Shown: positions 1-8,590 of the stretch, one piece after another
How the letters are laid out: the number at the start of each line of letters is the position of its first letter
Position numbering within the stretch: the stretch's first letter is position 1
Origin: an uncultured Christensenellaceae bacterium
GTDB taxonomy: Bacteria; Bacillota; Clostridia; Christensenellales; Borkfalkiaceae
DNA length: 64,000 nt
Reading direction: 5' to 3'
Assembly (NCBI GenBank): GCA_910586945.1
Contig: CAJULO010000003.1
Span: 1 to 64,000, forward strand
Position numbers and translations under genes: made by a program
The notes under the pieces: generated by a model
Told to the model about the DNA's origin: nothing
The model's input: only the letters and a program-made list of their open reading frames with translations
Databases searched by the model: none

Positions 1-1
1 G

Positions 2-994
2 ATGAAAGAATTTGATGAGAGTAAGCATCCAAGGGATGAAACAGGTAAATTTACAGAGGGAGCAGGAACAGAAGCAGAAAAAGAAAAGCTAGCACAAATG
101 GGTATTGCTGTTGACAAAAAAGAGAAAATATATGGAAGCAAAGAAGAGAAAGCATTAGATAGAATATTGACTGAGAATAAAGAGATAAAAGGGCATAATT
201 TGACACAAGTTAAAGATGTTGCTATAATAAAAGAGCAACTACAAGATAGTATTCAGCTTGCAACAACTATTGAAGAAGCAGAAACACTTGCAAAAGATAC
301 TTTAGGCATTGTAGCAAACTATAAAGGGATAGATATTGAAGTAGCCAATGAAATGAATGCTGCTTTTAAAAGAGGTATAGACATATGTCCAGCTATAAAG
401 GATGAATTAAAAATGGTAGGGAATGCTCAAAAAGTTAATAAGGCATTGAAGGCAGAATTGACGCAATACTATGAGCAAGAGTATCGTAGATTATATCCTA
501 ATAGTACTTCAGATTGGTATACAAAAATGGCAAAAAAAAGTGCAAGACTGCCGAGTGTATCTCAATATGAGATAGCACAAGCACGAAAATATGCCTCAAG
601 CAATCCTACAGTAAATATAATTTTAGAGAAGTATAATGGCGTGTTTGTAAATGAACAAAAGGGTAAAGATAAAGAGAGTTTTAAAAACAGTTTAAAACAA
701 TGTGTACAAAGCGGATATCATCCTATTGGGTGCGACACTATAGCGTCAGTATTTGACCATGAGGTAGCACATGTAATTGATAATGTTTTGCAACTAAAAT
801 CAAATATTGAAATGCGGGAATTATTCCATAAATATAGTAGACAAGAAATAGAGCAAGGGTTATCAAGATATGCCATTGAAGAGAACAAAATAGGAGAGTT
901 TATAGCAGAGGGTTGGGCAGAATATTGCAACAATCCAAATCCGAGAAAGATAGCAGTTGAGATAGGAAAAATTATTGAAAAGGAGATAAGATAA
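2..994 (+). CDS. Phage-type protein with C-terminal zincin-like metallopeptidase motif
   Basis: The first visible ATG is at base 2, so this may be a whole 330-residue protein or the 3' part of a longer gene that begins outside the window. The N-terminus (residues 5-18, with HPRDETGKFT) resembles the 'RDExGRFT' segment often seen in phage head-morphogenesis and portal-associated proteins. The middle is charged and probably helical. Near the C-terminus HEVAH (253-257) followed by GEFIAEGWAEY (298-308) fits the HExxH...E layout of zincin metallopeptidases: two His ligands, a catalytic Glu and a distal Glu. I infer a metallopeptidase-like domain carried by a mobile-element protein; the substrate is unknown. 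The gene overlaps the next one by one base (TAATG), so the two are probably translationally coupled. Confidence 0.6.
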   Translation: MKEFDESKHPRDETGKFTEGAGTEAEKEKLAQMGIAVDKKEKIYGSKEEKALDRILTENKEIKGHNLTQVKDVAIIKEQLQDSIQLATTIEEAETLAKDTLGIVANYKGIDIEVANEMNAAFKRGIDICPAIKDELKMVGNAQKVNKALKAELTQYYEQEYRRLYPNSTSDWYTKMAKKSARLPSVSQYEIAQARKYASSNPTVNIILEKYNGVFVNEQKGKDKESFKNSLKQCVQSGYHPIGCDTIASVFDHEVAHVIDNVLQLKSNIEMRELFHKYSRQEIEQGLSRYAIEENKIGEFIAEGWAEYCNNPNPRKIAVEIGKIIEKEIR

Positions 995-1272
995 TGTTTT
1001 GTTGTCCAGAGGCAATGAATGAAGAAGAGTTTGTACAAGGGTTAAGAGAAGAGTTTGAGTATACGGAAGAAGAAATTGCTTTTGAATTAAAAAGAATAAA
1101 GAAAATTATAAAAGAAAGGAATTTAACCAGTACAGAAGATATTGAATTTACATATGGTGAAATGTTTGCAAGTATAACAGTAGATAAATATTATAAAAGC
1201 CAAGAACCAGATTATTTTGATAAATTAGCTGAGCAAGTACAAAAAGAAATTGAAACAGAGCTTAAACAATAA
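994..1272 (+). CDS. Small acidic hypothetical protein, coupled to the zincin gene
   Basis: A 92-residue protein, rich in Glu and Lys and predicted mostly helical, with no membrane segment or signal peptide. Its ATG overlaps the stop of the upstream zincin-like gene, and an AGGAGATAAG ribosome binding site lies just before it at 981-990. I do not recognise a family. The tight coupling suggests that it acts with the upstream protein; if that protein is a toxin-like peptidase, an immunity role is one possibility, but nothing in the sequence proves it. A bidirectional terminator follows directly. Confidence 0.6.
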   Translation: MFCCPEAMNEEEFVQGLREEFEYTEEEIAFELKRIKKIIKERNLTSTEDIEFTYGEMFASITVDKYYKSQEPDYFDKLAEQVQKEIETELKQ

Positions 1273-1305
1273 AAAAGAGAGTAGCAATTTGGCTACTCTC
1301 TTTTT
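1272..1305. terminator. Bidirectional intrinsic terminator
   Basis: A-tract, 14-bp stem with GAGAGTAGC/GCTACTCTC, 6-base loop and T-tract. It sits between two convergent genes and can serve both strands. Confidence 0.85.
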
Positions 1306-1313
1306 ACAATATA

Positions 1314-2276
1314 TTAAAAATTTACAGGTAGAATATCAAGTTCGTCTTGTAAATTTATATAAACTTGGTAAATATTTTGAATGCCAGCAATTTTTGCAGA
1401 ATTTTTAATTAGTTCAATATGATGCTTAGGAGTTCGTAGTCCTAAAATTATTTTACTAGGTTGCCATTCTAAATACTCTTCATTTGGATTAGAAGGTAGA
1501 TATCTCCATTCTTGGTCATAATGATGACATTCTTTTTTGATTAAAGAAATTTTATACTTAAAATAGGTAAGCTTGCTATCGAGGTTAGCAAGCTCTGAGT
1601 TTATATCAGCACTGTTTATATTTAGAGTAAATTTAATATGATAATATAATATTTTAAGTAAAAAATTAATTGCAGAATCAGTAGCATCATATGGTGTAGA
1701 AGCATAATAAATAGGAAATATAGAATTTTTAATATTATCTTGTTCTGTTAAATCATATACTAAACAAAAGCCTTTATGACTATCTGCATATTTGAGCCAT
1801 AAAGTTTCATTTTTAAAGTCTTCTGTAAAAGATATTGATTTTGCTGTCCGTTGAATTATTGAACGAATTTGTTTACTTGAATTTATTATTTCTTGCAGCA
1901 CTAGTTCTATATTTTGGTCAATATTATAATAAGCTTGTTGACGATTTTCTGCTGTAGCAGAGATGTTATAATTATCACAGAAGATGTTAAATATTGGTTC
2001 TGTTTTATTTATAAAATGAGAGTTTATCTTATCTTTTAATGCTTTATGGTCAAAATATAAATAAGTGTCAAAAGGGTCATCATACTGGATAGTAGAAGGA
2101 ATATATAGTTGATTTGTTTGCAGTCCAAGAAGTGAATAATCATTAACTTTTTTAAATTTACATAGCTCTTCTGGATAGTGAATTGAAGTTTTTATTTTTA
2201 TAAAATCATTTTCCTTATCTATTCCATCTAAATTGTTTAGAGTATCCCAGAATATTTTTCGCTCTTCATTATTCAT
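1314..2276 (-). CDS. DUF2971 family protein
   Basis: A 320-residue soluble protein. The segment LWLKYADSHKGFCLVYDL (about residues 160-177) matches the hallmark of DUF2971 proteins ('W..YAD.H.G.C'), followed by the usual aromatic IFPIYYA and the later HYDQEWRYL and KIILGLRTP blocks. The family's biochemical role is not established; members are often found in mobile or defence-rich regions. The ATG has a good AAGGAG site upstream. Its promoter is back to back with that of the serine recombinase. It lies between the phage-type genes and the recombinase, so it is likely cargo of the element. Confidence 0.75.
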   Translation of the reverse strand: MNNEERKIFWDTLNNLDGIDKENDFIKIKTSIHYPEELCKFKKVNDYSLLGLQTNQLYIPSTIQYDDPFDTYLYFDHKALKDKINSHFINKTEPIFNIFCDNYNISATAENRQQAYYNIDQNIELVLQEIINSSKQIRSIIQRTAKSISFTEDFKNETLWLKYADSHKGFCLVYDLTEQDNIKNSIFPIYYASTPYDATDSAINFLLKILYYHIKFTLNINSADINSELANLDSKLTYFKYKISLIKKECHHYDQEWRYLPSNPNEEYLEWQPSKIILGLRTPKHHIELIKNSAKIAGIQNIYQVYINLQDELDILPVNF

Positions 2277-2330
2277 ATATAGACTCCTTATTAAGATTTT
2301 TATTTAACTATTTATAAATACATATAATTA

Positions 2331-2414
2331 ACAATAGCAAATATGCAAAAAATTGTCAATATATGGAAAATTTTTATTTGAAAAATTGACAAAAAAACAC
2401 AAGAATGATAAGAT
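2331..2414. promoter_or_regulatory. Divergent promoters for the DUF2971 and recombinase genes
   Basis: Minus strand: TTGACA (2359-2354), 17-nt spacer, TATTGT (2336-2331). Plus strand: TTGACA (2386-2391), 17-nt spacer, TAAGAT (2409-2414) with an extended TG at 2406-2407. The two -35 boxes are inverted copies of TTGACAA flanking 2360-2385, so one repressor could cover both promoters. Confidence 0.6.
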
Positions 2415-2451
2415 AAAATAAATTAAACACAATACAAGAGAAGTATTTATA

Positions 2452-4014
2452 ATGAAAAAAGCAGTAATTTATGCAAGATATTCTAGTAATGGACAAACAG
2501 AACAATCTATTGAGGGGCAAATACGAAGATGTCGTGAATTTGCAGAAACAAATAATTTACTTATTGTAAACGAATATGTAGATAGAGCAAAGACAGCGAC
2601 TAATAATAATCGTCCAGCTTTTCAACAAATGTTATTTGATAGTTCTTTTCACAAATTTGATTTTGTAATTGTTTATGCAGTTGATAGATTTTCAAGAAAT
2701 GATATTGACTACAACATAGACAAAAAAACACTTTTGACAAATGGTGTAAACTTATTGTCTGCGACAGAATCTATTGGTGTTAATGCGGATGGAAGTGAGA
2801 ATTTAGGAGGTATTCTAACAGAGGGTATTCTTGTTGCAGTTGCAAAATATTTTTCTCGAGAGCTTTCTAAAAAAGTAAAGCGTGGTCAATTTGAAAGTTT
2901 ACAAAAGGGTACTTTTCTTGGCGGTAAATATTTATATGGTTATAAAGTCGAGAATAAAAAAATTCTAAAAGATAAACAACAAGCAGAAGTTGTGCAGATG
3001 ATTTTTGATTTATATCTAAGTGGTGAGAGTACCATTGATATTGCTCTTCTCTTAAAAGAGCAAGGTATTTATAATAATAAAGGCAACCCATTTTCACATA
3101 ATACAATTATGTGGATGTTGAAAAATAAAAAATATATTGGTATATTTAATTATGGAAATTATTCATATACCAATTACTATCCACCAATTATAGAAAAGGA
3201 AAAATTTGATATGGTACAAAAGTTAATTGAAAATAATAAGTATAGACCAGCGAGAGCAAAAGCAAAAACTGATTATTTACTAAGTGGTAAATTATTTTGT
3301 GGATATTGCAAATCACACATGAATGGAGAAAGTGGCACTAGTCATACTGGGACAATACATAATTATTATAAATGTTCTAATCGTAAAGGCTCTAAAGGTT
3401 GCCATAAGAAAACTATAAAAAAATTGTGGATAGAAGATTTAGTAATAAATGCCACTATCAATTATATTTTGACACCTACAACAATTCAGAAAATATCTAC
3501 ACAAATCATTCAACTACAAGAAAATAACCGTGAGCAAAAAGTTGTAGATATTATTAAACAAGAGTTGAATCAGACAAATATGCAAATTAAAAACTTAATA
3601 GATGCAATAAAACAAGGAATTTATACAAATAGTACTAAAGAAGAACTACAAACTTTAGAAGCAAAAAAAGAATCATTGCAAGAAAAATTGGAAATGGCAG
3701 AATATACTGCAGAACATTTTATTACAAAAGAGATGGTTGAACATTGGATGCGGCAATTTATCAATTTTTCAAATAGTGAACAAGACCGCAAAAATTTAGT
3801 TACATATTTTGTACATAAAGTTATTGCTTATGATGATAAAATAATTATTATTTACAATCATTATGGTAATAACACCAAAGAGATTGATATAAATGAAATT
3901 GAAGAAATTGAAAAGCATGAGGACGAGGTTTGTTTATGTAAACATTCTCTACACCAAAGAGAATGGATTGATAGTAAAAATATCAATCCATTTTTATTGC
4001 AACAATTAGAATAG
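2452..4014 (+). CDS. Large serine recombinase (site-specific integrase)
   Basis: A 520-residue protein with the full large-serine-recombinase layout. The N-terminal resolvase domain begins VIYARYSSNGQ with the expected nucleophile Ser11, followed by Arg-rich catalytic segments (QSIEGQIRRC; DRFSRND near residue 80). A recombinase domain spans about residues 160-260. A zinc-ribbon region holds FCGYCKSHM near residue 280 and later CSNRKGSKGC. A long coiled coil follows near 340-420. Such enzymes integrate and excise phages and conjugative elements by joining short att sites. It is the last gene before the purine operon, so the element's end should lie within 4015-4085. No duplicated core can be identified because the other end is outside the window. 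Confidence 0.93.
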   Translation: MKKAVIYARYSSNGQTEQSIEGQIRRCREFAETNNLLIVNEYVDRAKTATNNNRPAFQQMLFDSSFHKFDFVIVYAVDRFSRNDIDYNIDKKTLLTNGVNLLSATESIGVNADGSENLGGILTEGILVAVAKYFSRELSKKVKRGQFESLQKGTFLGGKYLYGYKVENKKILKDKQQAEVVQMIFDLYLSGESTIDIALLLKEQGIYNNKGNPFSHNTIMWMLKNKKYIGIFNYGNYSYTNYYPPIIEKEKFDMVQKLIENNKYRPARAKAKTDYLLSGKLFCGYCKSHMNGESGTSHTGTIHNYYKCSNRKGSKGCHKKTIKKLWIEDLVINATINYILTPTTIQKISTQIIQLQENNREQKVVDIIKQELNQTNMQIKNLIDAIKQGIYTNSTKEELQTLEAKKESLQEKLEMAEYTAEHFITKEMVEHWMRQFINFSNSEQDRKNLVTYFVHKVIAYDDKIIIIYNHYGNNTKEIDINEIEEIEKHEDEVCLCKHSLHQREWIDSKNINPFLLQQLE

Positions 4015-4085
4015 TACTTTGCTATGCTATGGTATAATCAATGTATGTATTGTTATAGATAATTCTATTTTTATTAGAAAAATTC

Positions 4086-4115
4086 TTGACAAATTTTGAT
4101 AAAATATGTTATACT
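4086..4115 (+). promoter_or_regulatory. Promoter of the purine operon
   Basis: TTGACA at 4086-4091, 18-nt spacer, TATACT at 4110-4115, with an extended -10 TG at 4107-4108. Transcription would start just upstream of the riboswitch. Confidence 0.8.
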
Positions 4116-4131
4116 TTCTATAACTTAATAA

Positions 4132-4198
4132 ATGTTTTTGTAACTGACGGGTAAGTGGGTAACCACAGGGAAGCAAAAACAAGTATTGTCGACCGTCT
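4132..4198 (+). ncRNA. ZTP riboswitch (pfl motif) upstream of purE
   Basis: The order and content match the ZTP/ZMP-sensing pfl motif. P1 is GTTTTTG (4134-4140) with CAAAAAC (4174-4180). It encloses the conserved ACTGACGG, a GTGG...CCAC hairpin (4155-4166) and CAGGGAAGC. After a linker comes the conserved 3' subdomain CCGTCTGGGC (4193-4202), whose CCGTC can pair with GACGG (4146-4150) to make the pseudoknot. ZTP accumulates when 10-formyl-tetrahydrofolate is short, which fits an operon that ends with fhs and contains two formyl-transfer steps. I infer that ligand binding favours read-through of the overlapping terminator. Confidence 0.88.
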
Positions 4199-4232
4199 GG
4201 GCAGTTTTATTATGCAATAAAACTGCCCTTTT
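4199..4232 (+). terminator. Riboswitch-controlled terminator
   Basis: Perfect 13-bp stem (4199-4211 with 4216-4228), ATGC loop, followed by TTTT. The first GGGC of the stem is also the conserved end of the ZTP aptamer, so aptamer folding and terminator formation exclude each other. Confidence 0.88.
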
Positions 4233-4251
4233 CAATTTTAAGGAGAAGTCT

Positions 4252-4746
4252 ATGAAAAAAGTTGCCATTGTTATGGGAAGTGATAGCGATTTACCAATTC
4301 TTGAAAAAGCTATTGCTCTATTACAAAGTTATCAAGTACCATTTGTGGTTCATATCTACTCTGCGCATAGAACACCTGATGAAGCAAAGGATTTTGCAAG
4401 TAACGCTAGAAAAAATAATATTGGAGTCATTATTGCTGCTGCTGGTAAAGCAGCGCATTTAGCTGGAGCAATTGCTGCAAATACAACATTACCTGTCATT
4501 GGTCTTCCAATCAAATCTAGTGCTTTAGATGGACTGGATGCTTTACTTTCAACGGTGCAAATGCCGAGCGGTATACCAGTAGCAACAGTGGCAATTGATG
4601 GCGCCGAAAATGCGGCATTATTAGCAATTGAAATACTTGCAATTTTTGATTCTACTTTATTAGAAAAGTTAGAAGGGACTCGAAAGGAAAATAGACTAAA
4701 AATTTTAGAAAAAGATACACTCATTACAAATAAATATAACAAATAA
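4252..4746 (+). CDS. purE: PurE, phosphoribosylaminoimidazole carboxylase/mutase
   Basis: A 164-residue protein that forms CAIR in purine synthesis. It starts KKVAIVMGSDSDLP, the family nucleotide-binding start, then SAHRTP and the conserved VQMPSGIPVATVAI block. The ATG at 4252 follows AAGGAG, so an in-frame upstream extension that would run through the terminator is rejected. SAHRTP is a class I (bacterial mutase) feature, but the usual GAGGAAHLPGM reads AAAGKAAHLAGA here. No purK, which makes the class I substrate N5-CAIR, is present in this otherwise complete operon. It is the first gene of the pur operon, 10 bases before purC. Confidence 0.95.
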   Translation: MKKVAIVMGSDSDLPILEKAIALLQSYQVPFVVHIYSAHRTPDEAKDFASNARKNNIGVIIAAAGKAAHLAGAIAANTTLPVIGLPIKSSALDGLDALLSTVQMPSGIPVATVAIDGAENAALLAIEILAIFDSTLLEKLEGTRKENRLKILEKDTLITNKYNK

Positions 4747-4756
4747 GGAGTTTAGT

Positions 4757-5467
4757 ATGCATAAAAAAGTACAACTTTATGAAGGAAAGGCAAAAAAGGT
4801 TTTTGCAACTGAAAATGAGGAATATTGTATTGTCTCCTATAAAGATGATGCAACAGCATTTAATGGACAAAAAAAAGGGCAAATTCAAGGGAAAGGAAGT
4901 ATCAATAACCGCGTAACCAATCATTTTATGCAACTTTTAGAAAAAAATGGAATACCAACACATTTTGTACAAGAGTTGAATGCTACTGAGACCGTTGTGA
5001 AAAAAGTGAATATCATTCCTTTAGAAGTTATTGTAAGAAATATAGCAGCAGGTTCTCTAGCAAGTAGATTGGGATTAGAAGAAGGTGTAAAAATGTCCAC
5101 ACCTGTCTTAGAATATTGTTATAAAAATGACGCGTTAGGTGACCCCATGGTCAATGAATATCATATTTACGCCATGCAGTTTGCAACGCGAGAAGAACTT
5201 GCATATATTGCCGAATATGCTTTTAAAATCAATAAAATTTTGATAGAATATTTAGAAAAATGCAATTTAGAACTGGTTGATTTTAAATTGGAATTTGGTA
5301 AAGATTGTAAAGGTCAAATTCTATTAGCAGATGAAATTTCTCCAGATACTTGTCGTTTTTGGGATGCTAAGACAAAAGAAAAATTAGATAAAGATAGATT
5401 TAGAAGAAATCTAGGAGATGTAAGTGAAGCATATGAAGAAGTTTTAAAAAGAGTGTTTGGACAATAA
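4757..5467 (+). CDS. purC: PurC, SAICAR synthetase
   Basis: A 236-residue protein joining CAIR and aspartate with ATP. It has the family start LYEGKAKKVF, the VVRNIAAGS-type segment (EVIVRNIAAGSLASRLGLEE), DFKLEFGKD and DEISPDTCRFWD. Length is typical for the stand-alone bacterial enzyme. An AAGGAG site precedes the ATG. Second gene of the operon, 39 bases before purF. Confidence 0.97.
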   Translation: MHKKVQLYEGKAKKVFATENEEYCIVSYKDDATAFNGQKKGQIQGKGSINNRVTNHFMQLLEKNGIPTHFVQELNATETVVKKVNIIPLEVIVRNIAAGSLASRLGLEEGVKMSTPVLEYCYKNDALGDPMVNEYHIYAMQFATREELAYIAEYAFKINKILIEYLEKCNLELVDFKLEFGKDCKGQILLADEISPDTCRFWDAKTKEKLDKDRFRRNLGDVSEAYEEVLKRVFGQ

Positions 5468-5506
5468 AATAGATATTGTAATTTAAAATGGAATATGGAG
5501 TAGTAT

Positions 5507-6958
5507 ATGCGTAACATAAATGAAGAATGTGGTATTTTTGGTATATATAGTCCTATAGATACAGATGTTGCACAGACAACATACTATGGTTTATATGCCT
5601 TGCAGCATAGAGGACAGGAAAGCTGTGGTATTGCAGTTAGTGATAACAATATAATTACATATTTTAAAGATATTGGACTTGTCCATGAAGTTTTTATACC
5701 AGAAAGAATATCGACTCTTGGAGAGGGAAAAATAGCAATTGGCCATGTTCGTTACTGTACGACAGGCAGCAATGACAGAATAAATGCACAACCCATTGTA
5801 GTCAATAATCTAACCAGAAGTTTAGCACTTGTACATAACGGTAATTTAGTCAATGCCTATGAGTTGAGAAAGGAACTTGAAGAAGAGGGAGCAATTTTTT
5901 CTACCACAAGTGATACGGAAGTGATTTCTCATATTATAATAAGAGAACGCTTAAAATCAGACTCTATAGAGGAAGCGATTCAAAAAACAATGCACATAAT
6001 ACAGGGTGCTTATTCTTTAAGTGTTATTGCAGAAAATAAATTGATAGTCGTACGAGATATGCATGGTTTTAGACCATTATCTTTTGGAAAAACAGAAGAT
6101 GGTAGATATATTGTAGCTTCAGAAAGTTGTGCATTAGATGTTGTGGGAGCGAAATTTATTAGAGATGTATCACCAGGTGAAATCGTGGTATTTGACGAAC
6201 AAGGTATACATAGCATAACAGATAATTGTAATTTAGCACCATCAAAAATTTGTGCCTTCGAATACATTTATTTTTCGCGTGGAGACTCCATTATAAATGG
6301 ACGCAGTGTATATGAAGCTAGAAGAACAGCAGGGCAATGTTTGGCAAAACACTTTCCTGTGAATGCAGATATTGTCATTGCTGTACCAGACTCAGGTATA
6401 GATGCTGCACTAGGTTACGCTGAAGAGTCTGGTATTCCATACAATATTGGATTCATAAAAAACAGATATGTTGCAAGAACTTTTATCTCTGCAGGACAAA
6501 AAGAGAGAGAAAATAAAGTCAGATTAAAACTCAATCCTATCAGTGCAGTTGTAAAGGGGAAAAGACTTGTTTTAATAGATGATTCTATTGTACGAGGGAC
6601 AACATCATTAAAAATAATACAACTCTTAAGAAATGCAGGTGCAAAAGAAATACATATGCGTGTATCTGCTCCTCCAATTATCAATTCCTGCTACTATGGT
6701 GTTGATATTGACATAAAAGAAGGGCTAATTGCAGCAAAATATTCCATAAAGGAAATTGAGAAGATTTTAGGATTGGATAGCTTAGCATTTTTAAGTCATG
6801 ACTGTCTTGCAAAGATGCTCAATACCGAGGTAAATAAAGGATATTGTTGTGCTTGCTTTGGAGGAGAATATCCTACCATACTACCACAAAATAGAGATAA
6901 AAATAAATTTGAAAGTAAAATAAATTCCAAAAAGAAGGCGTACTATGAAAAGTTATAG
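5507..6958 (+). CDS. purF: PurF, amidophosphoribosyltransferase
   Basis: A 483-residue enzyme that makes phosphoribosylamine from PRPP and glutamine, the committed step. The N-terminal Ntn glutaminase nucleophile is Cys8 (CGIFGIY) after a seven-residue propeptide, MRNINEE, which must be cleaved. The PRPP-binding loop is VLIDDSIVRGTT. Cysteines in KICAFEYIYF, SHDCL and GYCCACFGG match those that hold the 4Fe-4S cluster in the B. subtilis type, so it is likely oxygen-labile, as suits an anaerobe. The 3' end overlaps purM by 14 bases. Confidence 0.97.
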   Translation: MRNINEECGIFGIYSPIDTDVAQTTYYGLYALQHRGQESCGIAVSDNNIITYFKDIGLVHEVFIPERISTLGEGKIAIGHVRYCTTGSNDRINAQPIVVNNLTRSLALVHNGNLVNAYELRKELEEEGAIFSTTSDTEVISHIIIRERLKSDSIEEAIQKTMHIIQGAYSLSVIAENKLIVVRDMHGFRPLSFGKTEDGRYIVASESCALDVVGAKFIRDVSPGEIVVFDEQGIHSITDNCNLAPSKICAFEYIYFSRGDSIINGRSVYEARRTAGQCLAKHFPVNADIVIAVPDSGIDAALGYAEESGIPYNIGFIKNRYVARTFISAGQKERENKVRLKLNPISAVVKGKRLVLIDDSIVRGTTSLKIIQLLRNAGAKEIHMRVSAPPIINSCYYGVDIDIKEGLIAAKYSIKEIEKILGLDSLAFLSHDCLAKMLNTEVNKGYCCACFGGEYPTILPQNRDKNKFESKINSKKKAYYEKL

Positions 6959-7982
6959 TGATAGTTACAAAAAAGCAGGAGTAGATATCACTGCAGGATA
7001 TAAAGCTGTTGCATTAATGCAACAACATATTCATAAAACAAATATCAACGGTTCTATCAATGAAATAGGTGGATTTGGTGGACTTTTTCCACTGCAACTT
7101 GGAGAAATTAAAAATCCTATTTTAGTGGCAGGTACCGATGGCGTAGGAACAAAATTAAAAATTGCTTTTTTATTAGATAAGCATGACACTATAGGAATAG
7201 ACTGTGTGGCAATGTGTGTCAATGATATTATTTGTTGTGGTGCAAAGCCTCTGTTTTTTTTAGATTATATAGCACTTGGAAAAAATATTCCGGAAAAAGT
7301 TGCACAAATTGTGAAGGGAATTGCAGATGGTTGTGTCTCTGCTAGTTGTCAATTGATTGGAGGGGAAACAGCAGAAATGCCAGGGTTTTATGCGGAAGAT
7401 GAATATGATTTAGCAGGTTTTTCTGTAGGGGTTATTGATAAGGATAGGATGATAGAAAATAAAAAAGTAGCAGTGGGAGATATCGTGATTGGACTTGCAT
7501 CTAGCGGTGTACATTCCAATGGATTTTCACTTGTGCGTAAAATATTCAATGTAGAGAAAGGAGATTTGCATAAAACTTTTGCCGAGTTTAGTGGACAGAC
7601 TTTAGGAGAAGTGCTGCTAACACCAACAAAAATTTATGTGCAATCCATTTTAAAGTTATATAATGAAGTTGCAATTAAAGGAATATCCCATATAACAGGT
7701 GGCGGACTCTATGAAAATATTCCACGAAGTATACCGCTTGGTGTTGCAGCAAAAATTGAGAAAAAGAGAATCAAACAATTGCCAATTTTTCAACTTATTG
7801 CGAAGTATGGAAAGATTCCTGAACGAGATATGTACAATACATTTAATATGGGACTAGGAATGACAATTATAGTTGCAAAAGAAAATGCAGATAAGGCGTT
7901 GGAACTGTTAAAATCATATGGAGAAGAAGCAACTATTCTTGGAGAGATTGTTGCCTCTGATGAAAGCGTGATACTATGTTAA
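6945..7982 (+). CDS. purM: PurM, AIR synthetase
   Basis: A 345-residue protein that cyclises FGAM to AIR using ATP. It starts SYKKAGVDITAGYKAV and has the ATP-binding GTDGVGTKLKIA, GGETAEMPG, HSNGFSLVR and THITGGG-like motifs of the family. AAGAAGG precedes the ATG inside the end of purF; its own end overlaps purN by seven bases. Such overlaps indicate translational coupling through purF-M-N. Confidence 0.97.
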   Translation: MKSYSDSYKKAGVDITAGYKAVALMQQHIHKTNINGSINEIGGFGGLFPLQLGEIKNPILVAGTDGVGTKLKIAFLLDKHDTIGIDCVAMCVNDIICCGAKPLFFLDYIALGKNIPEKVAQIVKGIADGCVSASCQLIGGETAEMPGFYAEDEYDLAGFSVGVIDKDRMIENKKVAVGDIVIGLASSGVHSNGFSLVRKIFNVEKGDLHKTFAEFSGQTLGEVLLTPTKIYVQSILKLYNEVAIKGISHITGGGLYENIPRSIPLGVAAKIEKKRIKQLPIFQLIAKYGKIPERDMYNTFNMGLGMTIIVAKENADKALELLKSYGEEATILGEIVASDESVILC

Positions 7983-8590
7983 CCAAAATTGCCGTTTTAG
8001 TCTCTGGGAATGGAACAAATTTACAGGCATTGATTGACGCAGAAAAAAATGGAAAATTAGAAAATTGTCAGCTTGCACTTGTTATTGCAAATAATCCAAA
8101 TGCCTATGCACTAAAGCGTGCCGCAGAACATAATATTATGCATTTTGTTATCTCTAGAAAGGCATATAAAACGAGCTTGAAATATGAAGAAGCAATGCAA
8201 AATCTACTTTTAGAGTATAAAATTGACTTGATTGTTCTTGCTGGATTTATGTCTATTTTAAGTCCCCAATTTATACAAATGTTTCCAAATAGAATTATCA
8301 ACATACATCCATCACTGATTCCCTCATTTTGTGGCAATGGATATTATGGTATAAAAGTACATCAAGCAGTGTTAAAATATGGGGTACAAATTACTGGTGC
8401 AACTGTACATTATGTAAATGAAATTATTGACGGAGGAAAAATTATTTTACAAAAATCCGTTATGGTGCAACCGTTAGATACTCCGGAAAGTTTGCAAAAA
8501 AGAGTACTGGAAGAGGCAGAATGGGTTATTTTACCTAAAGCAGTTACTCTTGTGGCACAAGAACTGAAAAAGGAAAAGCAAGATGATTGA
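7976..8590 (+). CDS. purN: PurN, GAR formyltransferase
   Basis: A 204-residue folate-dependent GAR transformylase. It starts IAVLVSGNGTNLQALID and has the catalytic region NIHPSLIPSF and the following HVN/D region (HYVNEIIDGGKII). The usual second half of the active-site loop (HPSLLPAFxG) reads PSFCGNGYYG, a mild variation. It consumes 10-formyl-THF made by fhs at the end of the same operon. It overlaps both purM and the next gene by a few bases. Confidence 0.95.
   Translation: MLTKIAVLVSGNGTNLQALIDAEKNGKLENCQLALVIANNPNAYALKRAAEHNIMHFVISRKAYKTSLKYEEAMQNLLLEYKIDLIVLAGFMSILSPQFIQMFPNRIINIHPSLIPSFCGNGYYGIKVHQAVLKYGVQITGATVHYVNEIIDGGKIILQKSVMVQPLDTPESLQKRVLEEAEWVILPKAVTLVAQELKKEKQDD

Noticed and set aside
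4186..4251. Longer PurE start 22 codons upstream.
   Set aside because: It would be translated through the terminator hairpin; AAGGAG and family alignment support the ATG at 4252.
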